DNA from: Sphingomicrobium lutaoense
Lineage (GTDB): Bacteria; Pseudomonadota; Alphaproteobacteria; Sphingomonadales; Sphingomonadaceae
Assembly: GCF_014195685.1 (NCBI RefSeq)
Contig: NZ_JACICF010000001.1
Span: 1 to 32,896, forward strand
DNA: 32,896 nucleotides
Direction: 5' to 3'
Shown: positions 14,413-26,013 of the stretch, in pieces
How positions within the stretch are numbered: position 1 is the stretch's first letter
Layout of the letters: each line of letters begins with the position of its first letter
Notes under the pieces: model-generated
What the model saw: only the letters and a program-made list of their open reading frames with translations
The model's database searches: none
What the model was told of the DNA's origin: nothing
Position numbers and translations under genes: made by a program

Positions 14413-15258
14413 ATGGTCGCGCGTCCGTCATGGAAGGGCCAGATCCGCCTTTCCCTCGTTTCCATTCCGGTCGAGATCTACCCCGCCGCGAAAAGCGGCC
14501 GCTCGATTTCCTTCCGTCAGGTCCACGAACCCTCGGGCCAGCGGGTTCGCTATGAAAAGGTGGTGCCCGGCATCGGCCCCGTCGATCGTGACGAAATCGT
14601 CAAGGGCTATGAGATCGACAAGGACGAATATGTCCTGCTCGATCCCGAAGAGATCGAGGCGGTCAAGCTCGAAAGCCGCAAGACGCTCGAGCTGGTGCAG
14701 TTCGTTCCCTTGCACGGCATCGACGCCATCTATTTCCAGAAACCCTATTTCGTGGTGCCGAGCGACGACCTTGCCGAAGAGGCCTTCATCGTCCTTCGCG
14801 AAGCGCTGCGGAAGGAAAAGAAGGTCGGCATCGGCCAGCTGGCGATGCGCGGCCAGGAATATGTCATCAGCTTGAAACCCTGCGGCAAGGGCATGGTGCT
14901 GGAAACGCTCCGCTACGCCGACGAGGTGCGCAAGGCCGAAAGCTATTTCGCCGACATCAGCGACGCCAAGCCCGACAAGGAACTGCTCGAGATGGCGACC
15001 GATCTCATCGAGAAGAAGACGGGCGAATTCGACGCCGACGAATATGAGAACCGCTATGTCGATGCCTTGAAGCGGCTCATCGCCAAGAAGCGCAAGGCCA
15101 AGGGCGTGCGCATCATCGAGGACGAGGAAGAGCCGAGCGAGGGCGGCAATGTCATCGACCTGATGGCGGCGCTCAAGAAAAGCCTCGAGGAGGAAAAGCC
15201 CGCCAAGTCGAAGGCGAAGTCCAAGGCGAAATCGGGCGGCAAGCGCAAGTCGGCCTGA
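14413..15258 (+). CDS. ku: Ku family DNA end-binding protein
   Basis: 281 residues, the usual length for bacterial Ku. It opens with WKGQIRLSLVSIPVEIYPA, the conserved start of the Ku bridge/beta-barrel region (typically xxWKGxIsfGLVsIPVxLY), and contains the expected FRQVHEPSGQRVRYEKVVPG segment. It homodimerises as a ring on broken DNA ends and recruits LigD. The C-terminal 25 or so residues form a Lys/Ala/Ser-rich basic tail (KSKAKSKAKSGGKRKSA), which in other bacteria assists DNA binding and threading. AGGAG at 14403-14407, 5 nt before ATG, fixes the start. The ligD gene follows after 3 nt, so this is a two-gene non-homologous end-joining operon. Confidence 0.96.
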   Translation: MVARPSWKGQIRLSLVSIPVEIYPAAKSGRSISFRQVHEPSGQRVRYEKVVPGIGPVDRDEIVKGYEIDKDEYVLLDPEEIEAVKLESRKTLELVQFVPLHGIDAIYFQKPYFVVPSDDLAEEAFIVLREALRKEKKVGIGQLAMRGQEYVISLKPCGKGMVLETLRYADEVRKAESYFADISDAKPDKELLEMATDLIEKKTGEFDADEYENRYVDALKRLIAKKRKAKGVRIIEDEEEPSEGGNVIDLMAALKKSLEEEKPAKSKAKSKAKSGGKRKSA

Positions 15259-15261
15259 CCT

Positions 15262-17682
15262 ATGGCGGACAAGCTTTCCACCTACCGCAAGAAGCGCAAC
15301 TTCAGCCGCACCGAGGAACCCGACGGCAAGGTCGAGAAAGGCAGCGGCAAGGGTGGCCGCTTCGTAGTGCAGAAGCATGAAGCGACCCGCCTTCACTGGG
15401 ACCTGCGGCTCGAGCTCGACGGCGTCCTCAAAAGCTGGGCGGTGCCCAAGGGTCCGAGCCTCGATCCCGCCGAAAAGCGGCTGGCGGTAATGACCGAGGA
15501 CCATCCGCTCGGTTACGAAAGCTTCGAGGGCACCATCCCCAAGGGCGAATATGGCGGCGGCACGATGATGGTCTGGGACGAAGGCCGCTGGATCCCCGAA
15601 AAGGGCAAGGATCCCCTCCGCACGCTCAAGGAAGGCCATCTCCACTTCACGCTCGAGGGCGAGCGGATGAAAGGCGAGTGGATCCTCGTCCGGATGAAGG
15701 GGCGGAAAGGCGAGAAGCCGCCCTGGCTGCTGCGCAAGGTGGGCGACCGCCACGCCCGCGAGGACAGCGGCGATGCGCTCGTCCGCCAAGCCCTCACCAG
15801 CGTGAAGAGCGGCCGCTCGATGGCCGAGATCGCCTCCGCGAAAAAAGCGAAGAAGGGCAAGGAGAAGAGCCTCGCCCGTCCCTCCTTCGCCAAGCCCCAG
15901 CTGGCGACCCTCGCGGGCAAGGTGCCGGCGGGCGAAGCCTGGATCCATGAATATAAATATGACGGCTATCGCGCGCTCGTCGCGACCGGGAAAGGCGGCG
16001 CACGTATCTATACCCGCAACGGCAAGGACTGGACCGAAAAGTTCGCCTCGATCGCCGCCGCCGCAGAGAAGCAATGGCCCGATGGCTGCCTCGTCGATGG
16101 CGAGATCGTGCTGCTGGGCGCCGACGGCAAACCCGATTTCTCGGGCCTCCAGAAAGCGATCAAGAAGAAGGACGGAGGCCGCAAGAGCTTCTTCGCCTTC
16201 GACCTCCTCACCGACCAGAGCGAGGATATTACCGGTCTTTCCAATCTCGAACGAAAGCAGCGCCTCGAAGAGTTGATGGGCGCGACAAGCCCCCCGCTTC
16301 ATTATGCCGATCATGTCCTTGGCGCGGGGGAAAAGCTGCTCGCCGCGATCTGCGCCGAAGGCGGCGAAGGCATCATCTCGAAAAAGGCGACCGCGCCCTA
16401 TCGCCACCGCCGGACGCGCAACTGGCTCAAGGTCAAGTGCATCCAGCAGGACGATTTCCTCATCCTCGGCTGGCTCAACAGCGACAAGAAGGCGCGCCCC
16501 TTCCGCTCGCTGCTGCTCGGCCGCAAGGTGGGCAGGACGATCGATTACGCTGGCAAGGTCGGCACCGGCTTCACGCTCGACCAGATGCGCGAACTTCGCG
16601 ACCGGCTCGAAAAGATCGAGCGCAAGACCCCGCCCGCCGAAATCCCCGCTACCGAACAGCGCGGCGCCCGTTTCGTCACCCCCAAACTCGCCGCGCGCAT
16701 TGCCTATACTGAAGTCACCAATTCGGGGACGCTCCGCCATCCCAGCTTCCTCGGCCTAGAAGCGCCGGGCAGGACCACGAAGAAAAAGACGCCCGCCAAC
16801 GCCGCGGCACTTGCGACCGCTGAATCGCTCGGCGTGAAAATTAGCAGCCGTTCGCGCTGCATCTATCCCGACGCGAAGATCACCAAGGGCGAACTGGCCG
16901 ACTATTTTGCCGCGATGGCCGATCTCTTCCTGCGCGATGGCGCCGAACGGCTGATCAGCCTCGTCCGCTGTCCGCAGGGCCGCGCCAAGAAATGCTTCTT
17001 CCAGCGCCATGACAGTGGCAGTTTCGGCGATGCGGTCCACCATCTTCCCGTGATCGAGAAGGATGGCGGTTCGGACGATTATCTGTGGATCGACAGCGCC
17101 CAAGGCCTGCTCGCCTGCGTCCAGATGGGTACGATCGAATTCCACGGCTGGGGCAGCCGCACCGTGGATATCGAGAAACCCGACCGCATGGTATTCGACC
17201 TCGATCCCGACGAGGGGCTCGGCTTCGACAAGGTGCGCGACGCCGCGCTCGAACTGCGCACGCAGCTCGGCGACATGGGACTGCAAAGCTTCGCCATGTC
17301 CACCGGCGGCAAGGGCATCCATGTTGTGGTGCCCCTCCAGCCCGTCGCCGAATGGGACGCGGTGAAAAGCTTCGCACGCCGCTTCGCCTCGGCGCTCGCC
17401 CAGGCGCATCCCGACCGCTACACCGACAATATCCGCAAGGCCGCGCGCAAGAAGCGCATCTTCATCGACTGGCTGCGCAACCAGCGCGGAGCGACCGCCA
17501 TCCTGCCCTATTCGGCCCGCGCCCGTTCGGGCGCGCGGGTCGCGGTGCCGCTCGACTGGAAGGAAGTGGAAGCGCTCGACGCTCCGCCCGAATGGCAGGT
17601 CGGCGACCAGCAGGCGCTCATCGAACGCAGCCTCGCGCTCACCGGATGGGGACGGGCCCGACAGCAACTGCCGGACATCTGA
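15262..17682 (+). CDS. ligD: Multifunctional DNA ligase LigD (phosphoesterase-ligase-polymerase)
   Basis: 806 residues in the PE-LIG-POL order. The 3'-phosphoesterase domain (about 1-165) has HEATRLHWDLRL (His39, His45, Asp47) and DHPLGY (His81). The ATP-dependent ligase (about 205-500) has the adenylation motif KYDG with Lys232, LVDGEIV, GIISKK and WLKVKC. The archaeo-eukaryotic-primase-type polymerase (about 520-800) has FDLDPD (Asp646/Asp648), STGGKGIHVVVPL and FIDWLRNQRG (Asp736). The enzyme trims, fills and seals Ku-bound double-strand breaks. All three domains look complete. The gene starts 3 nt after the ku stop and lacks its own strong ribosome-binding site, suggesting coupling. It converges on the ATP-grasp gene with 14 nt between stops. 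Confidence 0.96.
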   Translation: MADKLSTYRKKRNFSRTEEPDGKVEKGSGKGGRFVVQKHEATRLHWDLRLELDGVLKSWAVPKGPSLDPAEKRLAVMTEDHPLGYESFEGTIPKGEYGGGTMMVWDEGRWIPEKGKDPLRTLKEGHLHFTLEGERMKGEWILVRMKGRKGEKPPWLLRKVGDRHAREDSGDALVRQALTSVKSGRSMAEIASAKKAKKGKEKSLARPSFAKPQLATLAGKVPAGEAWIHEYKYDGYRALVATGKGGARIYTRNGKDWTEKFASIAAAAEKQWPDGCLVDGEIVLLGADGKPDFSGLQKAIKKKDGGRKSFFAFDLLTDQSEDITGLSNLERKQRLEELMGATSPPLHYADHVLGAGEKLLAAICAEGGEGIISKKATAPYRHRRTRNWLKVKCIQQDDFLILGWLNSDKKARPFRSLLLGRKVGRTIDYAGKVGTGFTLDQMRELRDRLEKIERKTPPAEIPATEQRGARFVTPKLAARIAYTEVTNSGTLRHPSFLGLEAPGRTTKKKTPANAAALATAESLGVKISSRSRCIYPDAKITKGELADYFAAMADLFLRDGAERLISLVRCPQGRAKKCFFQRHDSGSFGDAVHHLPVIEKDGGSDDYLWIDSAQGLLACVQMGTIEFHGWGSRTVDIEKPDRMVFDLDPDEGLGFDKVRDAALELRTQLGDMGLQSFAMSTGGKGIHVVVPLQPVAEWDAVKSFARRFASALAQAHPDRYTDNIRKAARKKRIFIDWLRNQRGATAILPYSARARSGARVAVPLDWKEVEALDAPPEWQVGDQQALIERSLALTGWGRARQQLPDI

Positions 17683-17696
17683 TCCTTAACGTCCGC

Positions 17697-18743
17697 CTAG
17701 ATGACCGCCATGTGGCGATTGTCGAAATCGACCGCGAATTCTTCCTTGATCCGCACCTTACGTTCGACCGCATCGATGATCGGCTCGGAAAAATCGACTC
17801 CGTTCATCTCCGAACAGCTATGCAGATTGCCCGGCGAGAAGACATTCACCTCGAGGATCTTGTCCCCGACGATGTCGATCCCGACGAGGAACATGCCATC
17901 GGCAATCAGCTTGGGGCGGATGATCTCGGCGACCTTGAGTTCGGTGTCGCTGATCTCGACTGCCTCGGCCTTGCCCCCGGCATGGATGTTGGAACGGATA
18001 TCGTCATCGCCCTGGCGGCGGCGAAGCGCGCAATATTTCTTGCCGATGCACAAGGGCTGGCCGTTGAGCATGAACAGGCGGATATCGCCTTCCTTGGCGG
18101 CATCGACATATTCCTGCGCGATGACGTAGCCGTCGCGCGAAATCGCCTCGATCATCTGGTTGAGATTGCTGGCATTCTTCTTGTCGACCTTGAACACGCC
18201 ACTACCGCCCGACCCCTGGAGCGGTTTCAGGATGATATGGCCGTCATGCTTCTCGGCGAATTCCTTGATGTCCTTGGCGTTGCGCGTGATGATCGTCTCG
18301 GCGCGCACCTGCCGCGGAAAACTCTGGAAATAGAGCTTGTTGACTGCGCGGCTGAGGCTGTCGGGATCGTTGAGCACCATCACCCCGCGTTTCACTGCCT
18401 CGCGCCCGAACAGGATGCCCGATTCCGCTGCCCAGGGCTTGTCCTTCACATCGGTCGAGGGATCGTTGCGGAGCATCAAAACGTCGACATCGGCCATGTC
18501 GATATTCTTGCGCTTGGTCTCCTTGGAACAGAGCAGTTTGAAGAAGGCCCCATGATCCTTCGACTTGCCCTTGGGAACTTCGCGCACATGGGCATGCAGG
18601 CTGTCATCGGTATCGAGCAGCCAGTCCTCGGGGGTCACATAATAGACCTGGTGGCCGCGCTGGCGCGCCTGCCAGGCAAGAACGGTGGTCGCGAAATTGG
18701 GATATTCGCGTTCCATGTCGTTGACGAAAAAGGCGATCTTCAT
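17697..18743 (-). CDS. Glutathione synthetase-like ATP-grasp ligase
   Basis: 348 residues from ATG 18743, which overlaps the upstream stop as ATGA; an in-frame GTG at 18752 is less likely. It has the N-terminal layout MKIAFFVNDMEREYPNFATT typical of GshB/RimK-like proteins and an ATP-grasp core: ILKPLQGSGGSGVFKV (nucleotide-binding loop), AQEYVDAAKEGDIRLFML, and the metal-binding end GIDIVGDKILEVNVFSPG, where the Asp, Glu and Asn that hold Mg2+ are present. Such enzymes form a peptide or amide bond through an acyl-phosphate using ATP. It may act on glutathione precursors, but its coupling to a DUF1704 gene and a formylglutamate amidohydrolase-like gene, with no gshA nearby, suggests a different peptide or protein substrate. 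It is the last gene of a three-gene overlapping operon. Confidence 0.85.
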   Translation of the reverse strand: MKIAFFVNDMEREYPNFATTVLAWQARQRGHQVYYVTPEDWLLDTDDSLHAHVREVPKGKSKDHGAFFKLLCSKETKRKNIDMADVDVLMLRNDPSTDVKDKPWAAESGILFGREAVKRGVMVLNDPDSLSRAVNKLYFQSFPRQVRAETIITRNAKDIKEFAEKHDGHIILKPLQGSGGSGVFKVDKKNASNLNQMIEAISRDGYVIAQEYVDAAKEGDIRLFMLNGQPLCIGKKYCALRRRQGDDDIRSNIHAGGKAEAVEISDTELKVAEIIRPKLIADGMFLVGIDIVGDKILEVNVFSPGNLHSCSEMNGVDFSEPIIDAVERKVRIKEEFAVDFDNRHMAVI

Positions 18744-19963
18744 TGGGTCCACGCATCACTTTCCGTGCTGAGCCATTTTTGGGGGCTGGGGTCGTTGCAA
18801 TAATCCTCGATCCGCTTGCGCGCATCGGGGCGGTTGAGAAATTCGGGTCTGAGCCGCGCGGGATTCATCAGGCCTTTCTCGGCCAGTTCGCGCACGACCG
18901 GAACATGGATGGGGGCGATCTTGCCCATCCAGTAAGGTTCGAGATCGCCGCCGCCGACGAGATATTCCATCACGCGGAAGAAACCGCGCAGGTAGATCGC
19001 GTCCTTGGCCAGGCCGCCCGATCGATACACCCGGGCCGCCAGTTTGAAGCTCGTCGTGCGGCCCATTCCGCAGGCCTTGCGCAACTCGCGATAGCATTCG
19101 GTGAAATCGGCGCCGTCGAGCATCGCGCGCACCGCGATCACCCGCCCGGCAATCAGCCGCAGCCGCGCCGCGTAAAGGCCGCCCACCGCCCATTCGGCAA
19201 AGACGCCCAGCCCTTCCTGGACTTCCTCATATCCGGCCAGCCCGGTCTTGAAGATCGAGAATTGCTGGCAGTCGCCATTGAAACCCGTGACCATGTGGAT
19301 CGAGATTTCATGACTGAGCAGCGGATCGACTCGCCGCAATGACACCCGCGCATCACTATCGATCATCAGCTTGGGATAGGAAACGAGAAGCCCCGTGACA
19401 TCGTCGCGGATCTCGACTTCCGCGTCGAACTCGGGATCCTGCTCGCGATAGCGCTCGATGATGGTGAGGGCATGGTCGCGCAGCGCCTCGGCATCGACGA
19501 CCTGCTTGGATCGTCCCGCCTTGGCGACCCGCGACAGGATCGCCTTGGCGGTGTCGTGAAGCTCGTCCGACACCCCGCCATAAAGCTGTTCGGAAGCGAG
19601 CAGGAAATCCTTGCTGCACCGGTTCTCGAGCAGAGTCAGCTGGAGATCGAGCTCCTGCCGCTTTTCAAGAAGCAGCCCCTCGACCAGCGGTTCCTGCAAG
19701 TGCGACAACTCGATCGAATGCAGTTCGCGCCGCAGTTCGGAGGGATCGAAATCGAGGTCGCGATAATGGAAATGCGGATCGCCGGTGCAACCCGCCGCGA
19801 ACCAGTCGTCCATCGCCTCATGGGTGTTGGTGGGGGAAAGAAGGAGGAGATAGTCGAACTTGCGCGCCACCTCGTTGAGACGCGCATCGGCGCTGTCGCA
19901 GGCCTCGCGGATTTCCTCGAGAGGCAGTGCCCGGGCAATGTCGAGAGGATCGGAGGCACTCAT
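18740..19963 (-). CDS. DUF1704 'QEGLA-motif' putative zinc carboxypeptidase
   Basis: 407 residues. It contains HEISIH (His218, Glu219, His223), an HExxxH zinc site, and the family-naming segment EVQEGLG with Glu250 as the probable third ligand. The surrounding MVTGFNGDCQQFSIF is also characteristic. Bacterial members are annotated as 'flavohemoglobin expression-modulating QEGLA motif protein'; the eukaryotic relatives (MATCAP, also DUF1704) are metallocarboxypeptidases that remove the C-terminal tyrosine of tubulin. A soluble cytoplasmic peptidase acting on a C-terminal residue is thus the best guess; the substrate is unknown. No signal peptide. Its start overlaps the upstream amidohydrolase gene by 4 bp and its stop overlaps the ATP-grasp start by 4 bp. 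Confidence 0.88.
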   Translation of the reverse strand: MSASDPLDIARALPLEEIREACDSADARLNEVARKFDYLLLLSPTNTHEAMDDWFAAGCTGDPHFHYRDLDFDPSELRRELHSIELSHLQEPLVEGLLLEKRQELDLQLTLLENRCSKDFLLASEQLYGGVSDELHDTAKAILSRVAKAGRSKQVVDAEALRDHALTIIERYREQDPEFDAEVEIRDDVTGLLVSYPKLMIDSDARVSLRRVDPLLSHEISIHMVTGFNGDCQQFSIFKTGLAGYEEVQEGLGVFAEWAVGGLYAARLRLIAGRVIAVRAMLDGADFTECYRELRKACGMGRTTSFKLAARVYRSGGLAKDAIYLRGFFRVMEYLVGGGDLEPYWMGKIAPIHVPVVRELAEKGLMNPARLRPEFLNRPDARKRIEDYCNDPSPQKWLSTESDAWTQ

Positions 19964-20751
19964 TTTTCGAAAATCCTCCGCGCGACCGCGCCCAGATGGT
20001 CGATCAGCCCGCGCATCGCCTCAAGCGCGCGGGGATCGGGCTCGCCGGTCCACTCGTCCATGTAGATCTTCTTGAACTCGAAGGCGATCGCGCAGGCATG
20101 TTCGGGATGCCGCTCATGGACGAAGCGGGTCTGCGCGCCCTTGCCCTGGAACGCGACATTCTCGCGCACGTCGAGCCGACGTCCGGCAAAATCAAACGAC
20201 GCCACCTCCTCCATCAGGGGATCGAGCAGGAATGCCCAGCGGTCGCGCGGCATCGAGAAAGTACCGATATTGATGTCGGGCGCTTCGTCTTGCGGAGTGG
20301 GGTCGGCATCGGGCCCGTCGCGGCGATGGTTGTAGCTGTGCACGTCGAGCAGGCAGATGCGCCCATGTTCGGCGACCTTGGCATCGAGCAGCTGGCCGAG
20401 ATGGGCATAATAAGCGTCATGGATCGCCAGCGACCGCTCGACGACATCCTCGGGCGGGCGGCTTTCCCAGACGTCGAGGCCCCAGCTTTGCTCCTTGTCG
20501 AGATAAACGGCTTCCTCGCGCGCGCGGTTGAGATCGACCTCAAAGCGCGAGCGGTGCGCGATGAGGTGAGTGGCCATACCCGCCACTGCCTGCCCCGTGA
20601 AAGGGTCCTCCTCGCGAAGCCGGTCAGCCTCGGGCAGTTTCATCCGCGCCGCCACTTCGTCGCGCAACGCATGTCCGTCATGAATGGCGGTGGCAATCAC
20701 CGGTCCTTCGCCGCGCTGGCCGGACCACCATCCTTTCCCTGTCCTTTCCAT
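19960..20751 (-). CDS. N-formylglutamate amidohydrolase-like protein
   Basis: 263 residues. The HutG-type/FGase fold is indicated by IHDGHALRDEVAARM near the N-terminus, the Asp/Asn/Arg element FEVDLNRAREEAVY near residues 70-83, the metal-binding LLDVHSYNHRRDG near 133-145, and AIAFEFKKIYMDEWTG near the C-terminus. In this family, His, Asp and Glu bind a metal that hydrolyses an N-acyl-glutamate amide (N-formylglutamate in histidine degradation). No other hut gene is present, so the histidine pathway is not supported. It heads a minus-strand operon with overlaps to the DUF1704 gene. It is divergent from the LOV gene, with 133 bp between starts. Family call good, substrate open. Confidence 0.86.
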   Translation of the reverse strand: MERTGKGWWSGQRGEGPVIATAIHDGHALRDEVAARMKLPEADRLREEDPFTGQAVAGMATHLIAHRSRFEVDLNRAREEAVYLDKEQSWGLDVWESRPPEDVVERSLAIHDAYYAHLGQLLDAKVAEHGRICLLDVHSYNHRRDGPDADPTPQDEAPDINIGTFSMPRDRWAFLLDPLMEEVASFDFAGRRLDVRENVAFQGKGAQTRFVHERHPEHACAIAFEFKKIYMDEWTGEPDPRALEAMRGLIDHLGAVARRIFEK

Positions 20752-20884
20752 GCCTGCTTAGCGGTTTGGAAGCCATTTGGTTGCAAGGCGCCGTCGGCCC
20801 TCCGGACGGCAAGCGTCGCTTGTCCTTGCCGCTGCGCTCTGCCATCACGGTGCGCGGCTTTTGCCGCGGAAAGGCAATGCCCTC

Positions 20885-21442
20885 GTGACCGATATCCCCG
20901 ACAGCCTTCGCGACTATATGCAAAGCAGCCATCTCGCGATGAGCCTGGCCGATGCGGGCGAGGGCGACATGCCGCTCATCGCCGCCAATGACGGCTTCCG
21001 AAAGCTCACCGGCTATGCCGACAGCGAAATCGTCGGGCGCAACTGCCGCTTTCTCCAGCACGACCTGCGCGAGCAGCCGGGACTCGACGCCATCCGGCTG
21101 ATGATCGCCGACCAGGGCCGCGAAACGAGCCGCTCGATGATCATCAATTTCCGCAAGGACGGCACGCCTTTCGTCAACCTTCTCACGCTCACGCGCTTGC
21201 GCGATGCAACCAAGAAGACCCGATTCATGTTTGCTAGCCAATATGATGTCACGCACACCGCTCCGCGCGAACTGGCGCATTATGACGACCGGCTGGTCGC
21301 GGCCTTCCGGTCGGACTTCGGCGAGCGCGAATCCAACCAGTTTCTCATCGGCTCGATCCACGCGATCACCGATGCCGCGGTCACCATCGCGCAGGCCCGG
21401 ATGCTTCTCGAAGAAGCTGACCGCGCCGGCTCGCTCTACTGA
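20885..21442 (+). CDS. Short LOV-domain blue-light photoreceptor protein
   Basis: 185 residues from GTG 20885; reading further upstream in frame gives Arg/Ala-rich sequence unlike a LOV N-cap, so the GTG is preferred, with GGAAAGG about 11 nt upstream. The LOV core spans about residues 15-125 and contains the photo-reactive motif GRNCRFLQ (Cys54), plus FVNLLTLTRLRD and the FMFASQYDVT strand carrying the flavin-contacting Asn and Gln residues, so FMN binding and adduct formation are expected. The last 60 or so residues are mostly helical (RELAHYDDRLVAAFRSDF, ITIAQARMLLEEADRAG-like) and hold no kinase or HTH domain. Output is probably by protein interaction, plausibly with the HWE kinase encoded 65 nt downstream. 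Confidence 0.9.
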   Translation: MTDIPDSLRDYMQSSHLAMSLADAGEGDMPLIAANDGFRKLTGYADSEIVGRNCRFLQHDLREQPGLDAIRLMIADQGRETSRSMIINFRKDGTPFVNLLTLTRLRDATKKTRFMFASQYDVTHTAPRELAHYDDRLVAAFRSDFGERESNQFLIGSIHAITDAAVTIAQARMLLEEADRAGSLY

Positions 21443-21507
21443 CCGACGGCAAGCGCGTCCGCCATGCCCGCCTTTCCAATATCGGGGCGATCGCATAATG
21501 ATCGTTG

Positions 21508-24978
<3,471 letters not shown>

Positions 24979-25358
24979 AGGATGAATATCTGATCGCACT
25001 CGATATCACTCATACGCTCGAAGATGCCGGTTTTCTGGTCGTGGGTCCGCACGAAACGGTCGCCGATTCGCTCGAACAGCTCGCAGAAGGAATGCCCGAC
25101 TGCGCGATTCTCGACGTGCAGTTGGACGGCGAGGATATCGAACTGGTGGCGGTGGCCCTCACCAACAACCAGGTGCCGATCATCTTCCATTCGGGCCATG
25201 CCAAGCCCAGCGACCTCGAACAGCGTTTCCCGGGCAGCTATTTCTGCGGAAAGCCCTGCACTCCTAGCCATCTCATCCAGACGCTCAGGACCGCGGTCAG
25301 CCGCTAGGCGCCTGCGCTGCCCGGCCTTTCTTGCCTTCCGCTCGATTCGCGTCCATAT

Positions 25359-25376
25359 TTGAACGCCAGCGTTCAA
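25359..25376. promoter_or_regulatory. TetR operator candidate 1
   Basis: TTGAACGCCAGCGTTCAA is a perfect palindrome with 8-bp arms and a 2-bp centre, ending 19 nt before the tetR start codon. Size and symmetry fit a TetR-family dimer site, suggesting autoregulation of the tetR-glpK pair. Confidence 0.75.
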
Positions 25377-25394
25377 TTGAACGGAGTCGTTCAC
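25377..25394. promoter_or_regulatory. TetR operator candidate 2, overlapping the ribosome-binding site
   Basis: TTGAACGGAGTCGTTCAC adjoins the first palindrome without a gap and is a weaker copy: TGAACG and CGTTCA arms around GAGT. The GGAG ribosome-binding site (25383-25386) lies within it and ends 9 nt before the TTG start at 25396. Confidence 0.6.
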
Positions 25395-25395
25395 T

Positions 25396-26013
25396 TTGTC
25401 AAACCCCGCGGTCAAGCGACGCCCGTCGAGCAAGGCCAAGCGCCAGGCCATTATCGAGGCCGCGGGCGCCGCCTTTTTCGATATGGGCTATGAAGCGGCC
25501 TCGATCGAGGCGATTGCCGCCGAGGCGGGCGTCTCCAAGGTCACGGTCTATAATCATTTCGGCGGAAAGCCCGCGCTCCTGAAGGCCGCGGTCGAGCATG
25601 AATGCGCAAAGCTGCGCGACTTCATGCTCGCCGACGACGACCAATATGGCTGCCTTCGCGAAAGGCTCACCGCGCTCGGCCACCGCTTCAATGCCTTTCT
25701 CGCGCGCCCGCGCATGGTGCAGTTCGAAAGGCGCATCGCCGCCGAGACCGAGCGCGACCCCGCGATCGGCGAATGTTTTCTCGATGCCGGGCCGCGGCGG
25801 ATGCACGAAGCGCTCACCGCGCTGATGGCGCGCGCGCACGAACGGGGCGAAATCCGCGTCGAGGACCCGGCACTCGCCGCCGAACAATTCGCCTCGATGT
25901 GCAAGGGCTTCGGCGATCTCGAACGGCGATTCTCGGGGTGCAGCGACCCCGAGGTCGCGGACCGCCGCGTCGACGCCGCGGTGGACATGTTCATGAAGGC
26001 CTATGCGCCATGA
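25396..26013 (+). CDS. TetR/AcrR-family transcriptional regulator
   Basis: 205 residues from TTG 25396, with GGAG 9 nt upstream. The N-terminal region (about 14-62) is a TetR helix-turn-helix: KAKRQAIIEAAGAAFFDMGY, then SIEAIAAEAGVSKVTVYNHF and GGKPALLKAAV. The rest is helical, as expected for the ligand-binding and dimerisation domain, and matches the AefR-like C-terminal type in general character (FERRIAAETERDP). Two adjacent 18-bp palindromes lie between -37 and -2 relative to the start, a likely autorepression site. The stop overlaps the glycerol kinase start as ATGA, so this regulator and the kinase form one operon. The inducer is unknown. Confidence 0.92.
   Translation: MSNPAVKRRPSSKAKRQAIIEAAGAAFFDMGYEAASIEAIAAEAGVSKVTVYNHFGGKPALLKAAVEHECAKLRDFMLADDDQYGCLRERLTALGHRFNAFLARPRMVQFERRIAAETERDPAIGECFLDAGPRRMHEALTALMARAHERGEIRVEDPALAAEQFASMCKGFGDLERRFSGCSDPEVADRRVDAAVDMFMKAYAP

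Noticed and set aside
14428-16740. 770-codon open frame on the minus strand opposite ku and ligD
   Set aside because: Ku and LigD are unmistakable on the plus strand; the antisense frame is low-complexity Ala/Leu/Arg-rich sequence with no motif.
25602-26009. N-terminal extension of the glycerol kinase frame into tetR
   Set aside because: The Arg-rich extension is the shadow of tetR; GlpK homology begins at ATG 26010.
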